Below are positions 12,294 to 24,500 of a DNA stretch of 64,000 nt, piece by piece (positions within the stretch are counted from its first letter, which is position 1; every line of letters begins with the position of its first letter). The notes under the pieces are model-generated. The model was not told where the DNA came from. It searched no databases and was given only the letters and a program-made list of their open reading frames with translations. Source of the DNA: Schistocerca nitens (lineage: Eukaryota; Arthropoda; Insecta; Orthoptera; Acrididae). The translations under genes and the position numbers were made by a program. The stretch lies in the NCBI RefSeq assembly GCF_023898315.1, contig NC_064616.1:648330974-648394973 (forward strand), in the 5' to 3' direction.

Positions 12294-12352
12294 ATGCCTG
12301 CCATATTGAAGTCTTCATGAAGGTTATTGCCTGTGTATACGTTTGTCCCTGA
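12294..12352 (+). promoter_or_regulatory. Two overlapping upstream ORFs before the dsh start
   Basis: uORF1 runs 12294-12320 (8 codons plus TGA). uORF2 starts at the ATG at 12317, overlapping the end of uORF1 by four bases, and runs to a TGA at 12350-12352 (11 codons). The dsh ATG follows at 12354, one base after the uORF2 stop. If this stretch is in the mature mRNA, ribosomes would meet both before the main start, which often lowers translation. No transcript evidence is available here. Confidence 0.5.
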
Positions 12353-12353
12353 T

Positions 12354-12514
12354 ATGGAAGAAACCAAAATTATATATCACATTGATGACGAGGAAACGCC
12401 ATACCTAGTGAAACTTAATATTGCCCCTGAACGTGTTACGCTTGCTGACTTTAAAAATGTACTTAATCGCCCCAACTATAAATTCTTCTTCAAGTCAATG
12501 GACGATGATTTTGG
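12354..12514 (+). CDS. dsh: dsh coding exon 1 (DIX, first two thirds)
   Basis: Encodes residues 1-53 and two bases of codon 54. It begins [16 protein letters not shown] and ends [11 protein letters not shown] before the donor gg|gtaagc (phase 2). This is the N-terminal DIX segment with the conserved YLVK strand and the [12 protein letters not shown] helix. Intron 1 (12515-12758) is only 244 bp. The true 5' end of the exon, in the untranslated region, is not visible. Confidence 0.95.
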
Positions 12515-15500
12515 GTAAGCAACTTCAGTGAAGTATATGCGTGTGTGAATAAATACAAATTGATAGACGTGTGTCATCGTGCTGTTGTTACCTTGACGCT
12601 GTTTGTAAAATGCTAAAATGAGGTTTTGAAAGTTTGTTGAAGTGTACGCGATTGCAGGAAGGAATGTTTGTTGACAACACACAAGAAATTGCTTGCCCTG
12701 CTGTAATGTGTTACATATATTGCGAGAGTGTTACATTGACCTACTCCTTTATTTTCAGTGTCGTGAAAGAAGAAATAATAGATGATGATGCACACCTCCC
12801 ATGTTTTAACGGAAGAGTTGTTTCCTGGGTAAGTGAACCCGAAACTCTTTATTTCTTAGCTCGCTCAACAGAATAGCAACGCAGCTTGTGATATTTTCCT
12901 CATATGTCTGTACTACTTGACTTTCGGAAAAGAGAGATGACATTACGCAAATGTCTCGGTGAAAGCGTTGACTTGACACTTACTTGGCCTTCAGCGTTTC
13001 CCAGTTCATCCTGTGTTTATGGCTATTACTTGAGCCCGGTGAGAAACTTTCACTACGGTCAGTTTCCTCTTAATATTCGTTTGTCTGTAATTAGCAACCA
13101 ACCAGCCAGCTGTTACTAAATAATAACTGTAGATGTGATGACAACCTTATAAACTTCCTTGCAGTTATTTTCTGGCTCGAAACCTAATTTTTTAAGCCAA
13201 ATATTCTGTGTATGTAGCAGTTCTTGTAGTTTAACCAATATTAGCATCGTTTATAAAATTATGTGTCAAACACTTAACACAGAATCATATGAATGTAATT
13301 CCAACAATATTGCGATTTACTGCAATAAGAAACACAATTTTGCACTTATTACCTTGATCCACTTTTAGTTTACAATATATAATTCAGAAATTTGGTACAT
13401 TGGCTACATGAATGTACTGAAACACAAGCAGCAGAAACATTAATATACAAAAAACGTTTTAAACATTTCCAGCATGCTTATGTAGGTGTACTTTCTCATA
13501 ATATTTTTGGGAAAAAAAACCCCACTAAAATCCCCCATATGACTGGCCCAGAGTAAATAAGCTTTCATTTTTTAATGTTCTCAGTCATTTGTTTGCTTTG
13601 TAATGTGGATGTACTTAGAATTTATATGGTCCTTTCCAGTTAATCAAAGGTATTTCATTCCAAGATTCTAATCACACTCCTATTTCATTTGTTGTAGCAA
13701 ACTGTATGTATACATTTGTTCAACAAGACTGCACTGTTCTTTTCAATTGTGTAAACCTACATGGATTAGACCCTCAATAATTTGCATTTCGAAATGTAGT
13801 GTGTAGTAAAACCTCTGGAATAAGTTTTTAATGCATCTGATAGCCTTTTTCTTTGACATCACTGATCTCTATTTTTGTGGAGGCTGCATGTGCCTTTGAG
13901 TTGCTAAGAAAAGTTTAAGTAGATTAGGCTATAGTAGATTATTAAAAGTGTGTCTACATTTACTGTTTGGATACTTCCCTCATAAGAAATATGCTGGTGC
14001 TTGTTTTAGAGCAAATTTAATCAATACTCCCATATGAGATGATTGTCAGTAATAACCAGTAATTTGAGTTCCCGATTTCTTTTAGATCTGTATTTCTGGG
14101 CTTACGGCAGACTTCGTTTGGCTCTACTGATGTTTTTCATGAAATTGAGTATTAATCCACATGAAAGAAAAGATGACAATTACTGTACAGGGGTAGACAT
14201 AACACCTCGTTGAAGAATGTTAATACTAGCACAACTATCTGCAGTAGATTTGCAGTATGTGTCTATCTTTCTATAACCAGGTATTTCAAGGGGAGCAGGT
14301 ATTGAACATAACAGTGGCAGTGTTTCTTTTGGCCTCGATATTATTTTGTAGACAAAAGTTTGTGACGACAGAGCAATGTCGAGAATAGCTCAAGGTTTAT
14401 AATAGGTTAGAAGGGGATAGTTTGATTGTAAGTGAAGCCAGCAGTTATCATGTCACAAGTATTAGTTTAGCTACAGTTACCGAACAGGTTACTTTAAATT
14501 GTAAATTCAGCATTATATTTTTTTTCTGCGAAATTCTGTTTGTTGTATGGTGAAACTCCCAAACTCTTTTGATTTGGCTATTCATTGGTGTTGCATCATT
14601 TTACTGACAACATAACAACAATAATGTTGATTGCTTCCAATTCTGACATCGTTTGTCATATGAACTATTTAGGCAGCTTCTCAATTTTTCCTTGAAAAAA
14701 GAATTCTTAATTCAAATATTTTAGTATCTACATTGATACTTCCAGAAACTCTTAATTCTATTTCTTCTCTTAAGTGTAGAGTCACCTGCAAACATGTCAA
14801 CGTAGACATCTGCTACTGAAAACAATATTATTCGCACAGAAACTGAAGAGCAGCAGTCCCAGCAGTGATCCCTGAAAGATATTGTACTTAACCAGCTAAG
14901 ATTTCAGCATGCATTCACCCATTTTAGGATTCATTTTGACATACTGCCTTTTTTCTGTGTATTTCTACAGATTATATCATATCAGTTGAGTAATTGTGTT
15001 AATTTCTTGTGTTAAGTACAATAAAGTGACTTTGAAAGATCGAGAAACAAATCATTCCTCACAAAGTAAAAAATCGATTCTGGTACACTCCATTACAATC
15101 TTCTGTACTTCAGTCACAGTGTTTGTATTTTGTCACGTTTTACTGTTAATTAGTATTGTTAATAAGTCTTTCATGTATAACATTGGATGAAAAATGCCAA
15201 TTGAGTTGGTGTATTTTGACTTCTATTTTCTAATGCTTCGTTTAACTGGGAAGCATTATTTGGTATTACTCAACATGGTGAATTGGTTATCTGGCTGTAG
15301 CAAAAACTAAAGTGTTCACCTGACTGGGTACATTCTCGTTCCAATTCAAAGTAGCATGTATTGTTACCGCACAGTATGTACACCAAAAAGTGATTACAGG
15401 AAGTATCTTCACGGGATACTGTGACAACTCCCTTTTAATGCCATTAATTTTAGTGAGAATGTGAAGAGTGTGATAGTGTTCGAGAGAATGTGCTGGAAGG

Positions 15501-18500
15501 TGCTACTGCATGTTGACAAGCAAAAATGGTGACATTATGTCAGATGGAGCAGGATTCAAGTATCTGCCAGAAAGTGGAAAAGTAAAATGCACACAAGAAA
15601 TGTTTCATTGATGATATACAAAGTGAATGAGAAAAGTAAAGAGACCGACAACACTGCGAGTGATCTGGCAGTGCTCTCTTATTCTACTTGGATTGACTGG
15701 TATGTTCTTCCCTTCCAGATTCTCTGTCAGAGTTTCAGCTGTGTACAGTGATCTTATGATTTTTGAGATCACCATCAGTGATGTTGTGTTTTTGTTATGC
15801 CATCAAGTTTTGTGTTTAACTTGGAAAATCTGCAAGTGTGGCCATTGAAAAGTTGAAACTGGTGTATGGGGCACATTTCTTATCAAGAGCACAAGTGTTT
15901 CATTGGCACGATTCATTTTTGGTATACCGAGAACACGTTGAAGGGGAAGTTCACACAGGGAGACCTTCGATTTTAAAAGCCGATAAAAATGTCAAACACA
16001 TGCATGCATTTTTGTGATCAGAACAATGATTAACAATAAGAGTGATACACTTTCACAGCACTACAAATTTTGACTGAGGTTTTGTGCATGTGAAAGATTT
16101 TTGCCAAAATGAGGGCAAAAAAAAATCGCAGCTGAGCAAAAGGGCAATCAAAGAAATGTTTGCATTGGTCTTGAGAGGATTGCCAATAACCAAGAATGGT
16201 TGCCATGTGATAAAAGATGATGAATACTGGATTTTTTAGTACAATCCAGAGACAAAGCTGCAAAGTGAGGAATGGCGCACACACACACCTCTTCAACCAA
16301 AAAAAGCTTGAATGAGCAAATCCAAGATCAAAACAATGCTGATGTGCTCTTTTGACAATAGTGGTATCAGGCATAAAGAATTTGTTCCTTCGAGACAAAC
16401 TTTCAACCAAGTGTTTTACAAAAATGTTCTTGAAATGCTTAGGAAAAAGGTGAGTCAAGAGAAACTGGATATTGCAGACAAGTTGATGCTGCATCATAAC
16501 ATCCAAAGTTTCACAGACACTTCTATCACAGAAATTTTGACCTTAGAAAGCATTCCTATTATTCCACAGCCCCCCCCCCCCCTATTCAACTGATGAGTCC
16601 TTTTGACTCTTTCTTTTCCTGATATTGAAAAATGTCTTAAAAGGGTGTCATGTTGTGACTCTGGTGAACAATCAAAAGTATTTGGTCAACGTGTTAAAGG
16701 CCCTACCAGTTGATGATTTTCAGTGCTGCTACCAAGACTGGTAACAACTACTTTGTCGGTGTATTGATGCCAGAGGGAACTAATTTGAAGAGGACAATAT
16801 TATAGTTTGAAAAAAAAGTAATAAATAAAGAAAATAAAAGCTTTGTTAGATGGAAAATGTCTTATTACTTTTCTCACATCTCTCGTAGATTATAGGTAGA
16901 TGTGTTATTAGACAACACTGTCTTGTGATGTAATGAACAATACAAGGAAATACCATTTTCTGCAAAAACTTAGCTTTTGACACCCAGATCTGGACCTCCA
17001 GGCTAGCAAAAAAAACGCCAAGGAAAACTGTTCCCCCTATGGGCTATGATTTTAAAATGTACCAGAATGAATTTCATTGTGTGTGGACTAGTAAACATAA
17101 TTGACAAAAGAGGGTATTACGTTATTTTTTATGAAAAAAAATGAAGTGTCAAAGTGGCCAGTGGTTTATTTAGATGAACCATGCATTCACCCATACAATA
17201 CTGAATAAATGTTGCAAAATGACAGTGTGTTAAAGACTATTGTCAAACAGTGCCAGGCAACATTTGATTGTGGGTACGAAGTTTCATTTTTGTTCACTTC
17301 TGCTCTCTGAATATCATATAGAAATGGACAGATAAAATCAAAAATATGTGGAGAAAAGGTAAGCCAAAATTTTGCCATTAATTAAGGAGTGTCAGCCTTC
17401 TTCTTTTTATCCCATTGACAAACTTTTGTTAGAAAAGGCTCGCTTGCAACTAATGCTGTACCATTGAGACCTAAATGCTGTAGATCTCGTATAGAATCTT
17501 GCAAAGGATAAGACCAGTAGTTGTAAAACATCAGTCATCTGAAGCTGAAAAAAATATTTCCTGGTGGTTTTGCTGCTAATAAATAATACGTCTTGCCTTG
17601 CCTGATGCAGGTCTTTCAACGCAATGCTGATTCAGTGATTTGCATATCAGTCTTGTTGCTTTTATACCCAAAAAAACTTTTTAGTTCGCCTCACAGGGCT
17701 GAGGAGAGTTCCTTCGACCTTTTCAACAAAGAAAAAGTTGAGGTGGTCCTGAGGAACAAGACCTAGGACTTCAGCATTACTAGCCAAAAATGCTAACCTT
17801 CAGAACATACCATTAGTTTTCTTTTGATACTGTGTTATTAAGTGTTACTGCTATGACATCAGAAGAATAGAAAGGCCATGTATCGTGCCAAAAAAGTCTG
17901 TTATTACAATGGAGGAAACACTTGGATGGGCAGGAAAGCTGAAAATATAACAATCAGCCGGCATAGATTAGAACAGAGTGTCTGCTGTTATCTGGAACTT
18001 AAACAGCAGATTACAAATAGAGAGACACAGCTGTGGAAAACTGCAGTAGTTGCAAGGAAGGTAGTTTTACGGATTCTGCAAGCAAACTTTGTGAGCAGCC
18101 AACGTGAGAGACACTGTTAATCCTGATTCTGTTCTTTTTGCAAATGGGAACTCCATTCAGTGGCACATAAAGGTGTGTAGTGTGGGACAGTGCTTCACTT
18201 GTAAGAGCACTGGAATGTATGCTAGTACTGCCTCCCCTTTCTGCTTCTCGTGCTGCCACCCTGGCTAGGTAACCAGTTTGGCTTGCCGAGTAATAATTAG
18301 CAACTGGTTTTATCATCATTATCCAACATGACAGCTTTTTAGGCTTTATGCTCCTTAACCATTCCCCCCCATCCCGCTCCAGTGTAAGCGCTTTATCTCC
18401 TTCCTTCTTAGGAGAAAATGCTGTAGCAAGGTGCCTTTGTTTATTTGTAATGAAATAGAAAATACTGCTGTTCTAGGCGCTTCAATCTGGAACCGCGTGA

Positions 18501-21500
18501 CCGCTACGGTTGCAGGTACGAATCCTGCCTCAGGCATGGATGTGTGTGATGTCCTTAGGTTAGTTAGGTTTAAGTAGTTCTAAGTTCTACGGGACTGATG
18601 ACCACAGATGTTAAGTCCCATAGGGCTCAGAGCCATTTGAACCATTTTAGAAAATACTGATCAGAGAAATTAATGAAACGTTGAGAGGCAGGGGTAAAAA
18701 CGATAAATGTTGTAAGGAAAGTGACTTTAGAGTAGTAACAAATAAGATTGTTCCATAAGCTAGTGTTAGATTTTCAGTAATTGTTTTTATTGCGTATAGT
18801 ACAATACGTTTGCATGTAGACTTGTATACATGATTTTAGATCTTTGGCATATGTAAAAGTTTTATTTCAGTGTTGTTCTTGTTCCTGTAGCTGGTGTCTG
18901 CCGAGGGTAGTAACATTTCTGATGGAACCTCTCAGTGCACTGAAAGTGTTGCCCCATCAGACATCAAAGTTCCTTTGGAAAGATCAGCTGACATCCAGTG
19001 AGTAAATGCACTTCAAATATATATAATATAAAAAAAAACTTCATAATGTATGATTGGTGCCATTAACTGCTGACATGTAAATAGGCACTTTTTTTTTTTT
19101 TTTTTTTTTGTCGACTTGATAAATGGTTCGTAATGTTGTTCTTAACAAGATAAAGCCAATGTCTCTCATTTGTAGATTTGCTTTAGCACATTGAGGGATA
19201 TTGGCTGAGATTGATGAGATGATAGTGACTTGTTTTGTTTTCAGGATTTATTCTGTCCATTCATAAAATGTACACTCACATTGCTTGTGAGATGTACTGA
19301 TGTTCAAGGAAAGAGACTATAAAGTTAACATTATTAAACATGACCAATAGAAACTTCAAACATATTCTTTTACTAGTAACAGTATTATCATTGGGTGTAA
19401 TTACCGTGATTTTAGAATACCCAAGTGCTGTTACTTGTAACAATAGTGAAACAAAAATAATAGTCATATCAATGGTAATTGGCGAGTAAAAAAAATTAGT
19501 GCTCACTAACATTTTGACATGTTTTCTTGCCAACAGAGTAAATGAACTAAGATTATTAATTACAAACCTGAAGTCCACTATGGGCACCATCAAATATTAG
19601 ATGCTGAGTTTCCACATGTTTATTAATTCAGCATACGACATGTAAATCTAAGTAATAATTTTGTACATGTCCCATTGTGGTGTGGTGTGTAATAGTGCTG
19701 TCATAACTCTGCTTTATCGATATTGTGTTTATCCTACCAAACAGTATTAGGACAGTCTGTGCAACTTTGTCTTTTGACTCGCTCATTATTGTCAAGCCAC
19801 CCCAGCTGGGCACGCAGCTTAAACTCCCTTCTCGTAATTGTGATACTAGATTCTAGAAAGATCTACACTACAATTTTTATAGATACTTCTCTGGGCTGGT
19901 ATCTTACTATACCTACAGCCTTGCACATGTACCATTAGGTTAATTTTATTTATTTATTCGTGTATCCAGGCATCACTTTACAGTGAAACCGGATTTGTCG
20001 TTATAATACAGTGACAAAATAGACATACTCGCTGTCATGTTTGTATGTTTATTAACTTCTATACCACTGGTCTTTTTAACAACCAGAATTTGGTTAATGC
20101 ATGTGGTATTGTGAAATTTTTGTGTTGTGCAGTTTTGTAAACAACAGGTAGCAAAATATGTATTTGATTATACCATTATACAAATATGAGCCTTCATTCT
20201 GTTTTGTTAAATGTTTTGGCATTTCCTGTGAAGAATTTGTCATAAAATTTCACATTCAGAACTACAATCCATCTAATATTAAGTAAAATTAAGGGAAAAA
20301 GTCACATAGCTCAGGCCGTAGACATTTTTTTAGAACTTCAATTTCTGAGAGATGTTTGTGTATTGTGCATAGTACATCTGGAAACAGATGTGTGACTTCA
20401 TTATGTAATAAGACATAAATGTTTTGCAATTGGTGTAATTGTGTACATGCTGCTTATTAGCTTTTGTTTCACTCACAATACCTTGCTTCATCTTTTTCCC
20501 TTTACATTAAAATCATGTCTATAGTTCATGGATTAAAATTATAGTGACAGTTTAAAGGCACTCTTTCCCTTTAATGATATTTGTAGCAGTTGCTCACCCA
20601 TGAGTGATTCAGTCTTTCCTATTGAGCAAGCAAGACTGGTATCTATTACATGTGGGTGGCAAAGTTTTACAAAGGGCCATTGGTGCTCTTACCTTGAAGT
20701 GTATGTTGGTAACCAACTCCTGCTGCAAGCAATGGCAGGAAACTCGGGTGACAGAATAGTTGATCTTGATAGCCAGTAACGATATTTCAATTTCAATCGC
20801 CGGAGAAGCATGTACAGCATTTTCACATAACATCCTTTAGCGTAGTACATATCATTGTGCAATGCAACTGAGATTTTGCAGAGAAACACTTATATGCACA
20901 AGCACATAATAAATGATTTAACACAGGTGTTATCATTATTATATTCTTGCAGATGTGGTCAATCCATGCAACTTAATAAGACTATATTTTTGTTCTACAT
21001 GCATTTCACTTCATATGACCTTTTGTTTAGTTACTTGGATGGACCACATCCTTAAAAAAAAAAAAAAAAAAAAAATGGAAACAACTAAGGAATATCACAA
21101 AATATAAAAATGATAAAAACACCAGAGTTTTATTAAAATGAACATATCGCACAAGGGCTTGTACACTGGTGATGCATACCCCATAAAATGCATAAATAAA
21201 TTCTGCTGCACCACATATATATTCAGATAAATAGCTGCCAAAAAGTTTTTTGCCCTGTCTATTTACATGCAGTGATCTTATTGTCGACCAAGCGCCTTCG
21301 ATACTGTTTCTGTTTGCACCTGTTTCAAGATCTTTAAATGTCACTCTGTGATTAATAGTGAAGTGCTTGGAACCTTCATCATTCAAACTTTTGCATTACC
21401 TAAAGCTGTTGGAAATTTCTGTGGTTCCTGGAAGTATGCACTCTTTGATTACACTCAGCAGCACCTTCTTTCAGTGTCTTTGGAACAACTTTGAAAAAAC

Positions 21501-24500
21501 ACTTGTGAGTTCCTCTTTAGAGTCCTCTGAATATCTACCTTCCTCTTTTTTTTAGTGTCTTTACCAACTCTTCTCCTTTGAAACATTGCAGTGTTGATTT
21601 TGACAATAACTCTTTAACCACCAAGTTTCTCACTTTCCTTAAAATACATTTCTGTGCACACATCTGTGCAGAAGCTTCTCTAGTCTGCAACATTCTTCTC
21701 AGATAATTGCAGCTCAGCAGGAATAAAAAAAAGTTCCAGCACCTTTTCACCCATAGAAATGTTAATTGCAAATTATATGCAAGACTTAGCTTGCTTCCCT
21801 CAAAGCAAAAATTTTTGCGAATGTTGTAACTCACTCTATAACCACTCCTTTTGCAGCTCTACTGCACCCCATCTCTGTACTTTTCATATGAGAAATAAGA
21901 TTCATATCTCCACCACACTTCAGATGTATTCCGTGTGACATTAACCACTTGATATCATTTCCTTTGTGTTCCTTAAGGGCAATGTGACAGTGTTTTTTGG
22001 AGGAGGCCACAGCTCAAAACTCAATAGAGTGATAACAAATTGTCCCCATGAAAGAGTGCACTTTCTCAGGCTGAAGTTATGTTTCATTATTTGTCATTTA
22101 ATGTTTACGAGAATACCAAAAATGCAGCATGAACATCTATGGTTGCCTTTTAAGGTGATTAAAGACTGACAAAGTTGTCTCAGAAAATTAAAAGTTAATA
22201 TCTGTAAAAATACACACACTTTCAGTAGAATCTTTGCTTGGGTTGCTAGGATGTAACCCCCATGAGACAGCCTCATTCCCTTTCGATCTTTTCTGATCAG
22301 AAGGATCTACGCAGCACATATGGAATTTATTAATGGAAATTAAATTAAAACCTATTTATCACTGCAAATAGTGTGACAGGTTGAGAGACATCACACTTAC
22401 ATAGACCTTGGACTATGCTACAGGTCATTCTGGGACCTCCACCTACATTTCGTATTCACATTCGTTGACTTCATCAACTCATAACCTGTTGCCTTCCAGT
22501 GTGACCTAGACTTTGGGCTACAGCACAGATTGGTCTGTGACCACAACCAGTGTTTTTGGTTTCACAATTGTTGACTTCACCAAATCCCAACCAAACTGTT
22601 GTCTTTCAACCTAACCTAGACCTCGAACCATTTGTGATGTCATAATAGAAATCTCAGCCATTTTGCAATAGTGGGAAATAAACAAATGACTGTCCATTTG
22701 ACAGGATTATTTCTGACAGTCTGTCATCAATATCAGAATTGCGTATTTTATACAAATTACTTCAGATCAGTCTGTATCAAAACAAAAATTTCCATAATTT
22801 AGACAGATCCCATAATAATTACTTTGACATAAAAATTGCCAAACTGCTACCTACATCTATAATAGAAATGCCAAGATGAAGTGAAATTAGAAAAGACCAC
22901 CCATATTGTAAGTAATATTTCAGCACACGTTTGTAGATATATGAATAATAGAAATGCCAATATGCGGCAATAGCAAAAGCTGAAGAAAGGGCCATCTGCA
23001 CAACATGAGTAATTCATTTGTGTCTGTCACCACAAGTAAAAGTACATATTTCGTATCAATTAAATAGTATCAGCCTGTCACCGCTACAGGTATTCTTTAT
23101 TTTGTATGTATTCATTAATATCTATTTCAATATAAAATTGTTAAAGTCATACACATCAACAGAAATGCCCAGAAGGAATCATTATTTATTTCATAACCAT
23201 GAATATCCAGCCAGGCCAGTATTTGAAGAAATAATGTGAGTAATTCATATTTTCTGGAAACAGCTTATAATTTACTCTGTAAACAGTTGCCTCCAATTAG
23301 CTGCCACCGACCATAAAAGCACAGGCGTTGCCAACATTTGTGCTACACTGCAAACAAGAGCCGTGTGTGGACGACACACAGTAATGTTTGCTCATGTGGA
23401 CTATTGACATGTGGCAATTGTCATTTGGAACGGAACTATTATTTTCAGAAAAAAAATGGAATGGCAAACTCTGTGGTTTGAAATTGCCTTCAGTAACTAA
23501 ATTAGCATCTTGACATGTGGCTCCCAAGTAGGTTCATTCCATCGGACTGAATGACATTTTTGTTTTCTGGGCGCAAATTTCCTGCTTATTTCCTCTCACA
23601 ACTTCCCCGTGTCCTCACAAGACTGAGTGGACTATATTGTAGATTTTAGAGGCACAGACAAATTTGATTTTCTCTCGGAATCAAAGTTCAAGAGGGAGTA
23701 TCTCCCCAGAGTTTCACAAATTTCATTATATGTGTAACTATTTGCTGACTGATACTGTATCTGCAAGGAAAGAAAGGCTCATCTATTTGGAGGTGGTCAA
23801 ACATATTTAAGAGGACACAGAGTAACAACTGAAAAAAAAGCTTCCTATGGTTTCCATGAAAGGCCAATTAACTTGGGTTATTTGTAAACAGATGACTGGG
23901 CACCTGTTCAAATTCAAGAAATGTGCTGCTTCTTGCAACATAATAGCTGGTTATAATTAAACTGGCAGTATTTCAAGTGCTGCAGTGTTGGCTGTATACA
24001 TTGCAGAATGCTGAAACATCGTAGAGAGGGTCATTAATCTGTGTGCTTGTGGAGTATGCTGAAAATAATAATAGTTTCACTTTTTGCCACCAGGTGAAGA
24101 TAATGGCACTGTCGGCATTCAGAACATGACATGTTTCCTGCTTTGACGTCAAAGTGTGCTGTTTGTCGTTTGGCAACATGTGTTGATTTCTTTAGTGAAA
24201 TGACAGTTGTGTAAAAAGTTAAGAAGGTTGAAGTTTTCCATCGAAACACATTAGCTATTGAGAAGAAAGACCATGCTTTGGTGGTAAAGTTGTTTTGTCA
24301 GAACGGCAGCAATAGCAATACCGCATTGCAGGAATATTGCTGACAGAAACAGCTGCAAAGAGGCCCCATGTCAATAAACTGGCTAAAGAATATGATCAGG
24401 AAGTCTGAAGAAAAAATGAATTAGGTGGTGCAGTAGGGGGAGAGAAGCGGCACATTCCCATGGCATTTGTTGATGAAATTGAAATTGATTTAGCTATAAC

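Noticed and set aside
12327-12353. Upstream extension of dsh from a TTG codon at 12327
   Set aside because: The first in-frame ATG is at 12354 and gives the conserved MxETKIIYH start; TTG initiation is not needed, and a stop at 12318 closes the frame.
12904-13119. Further dsh exon in intron 2
   Set aside because: No similarity to Dishevelled linkers, and the exon 2 to exon 3 join (VVSW|LVSAEGS) is already continuous with the fly protein.
16030-16506. 158-codon minus-strand ORF with membrane-like composition
   Set aside because: Antisense shadow of the mariner transposase at 15619-16885.
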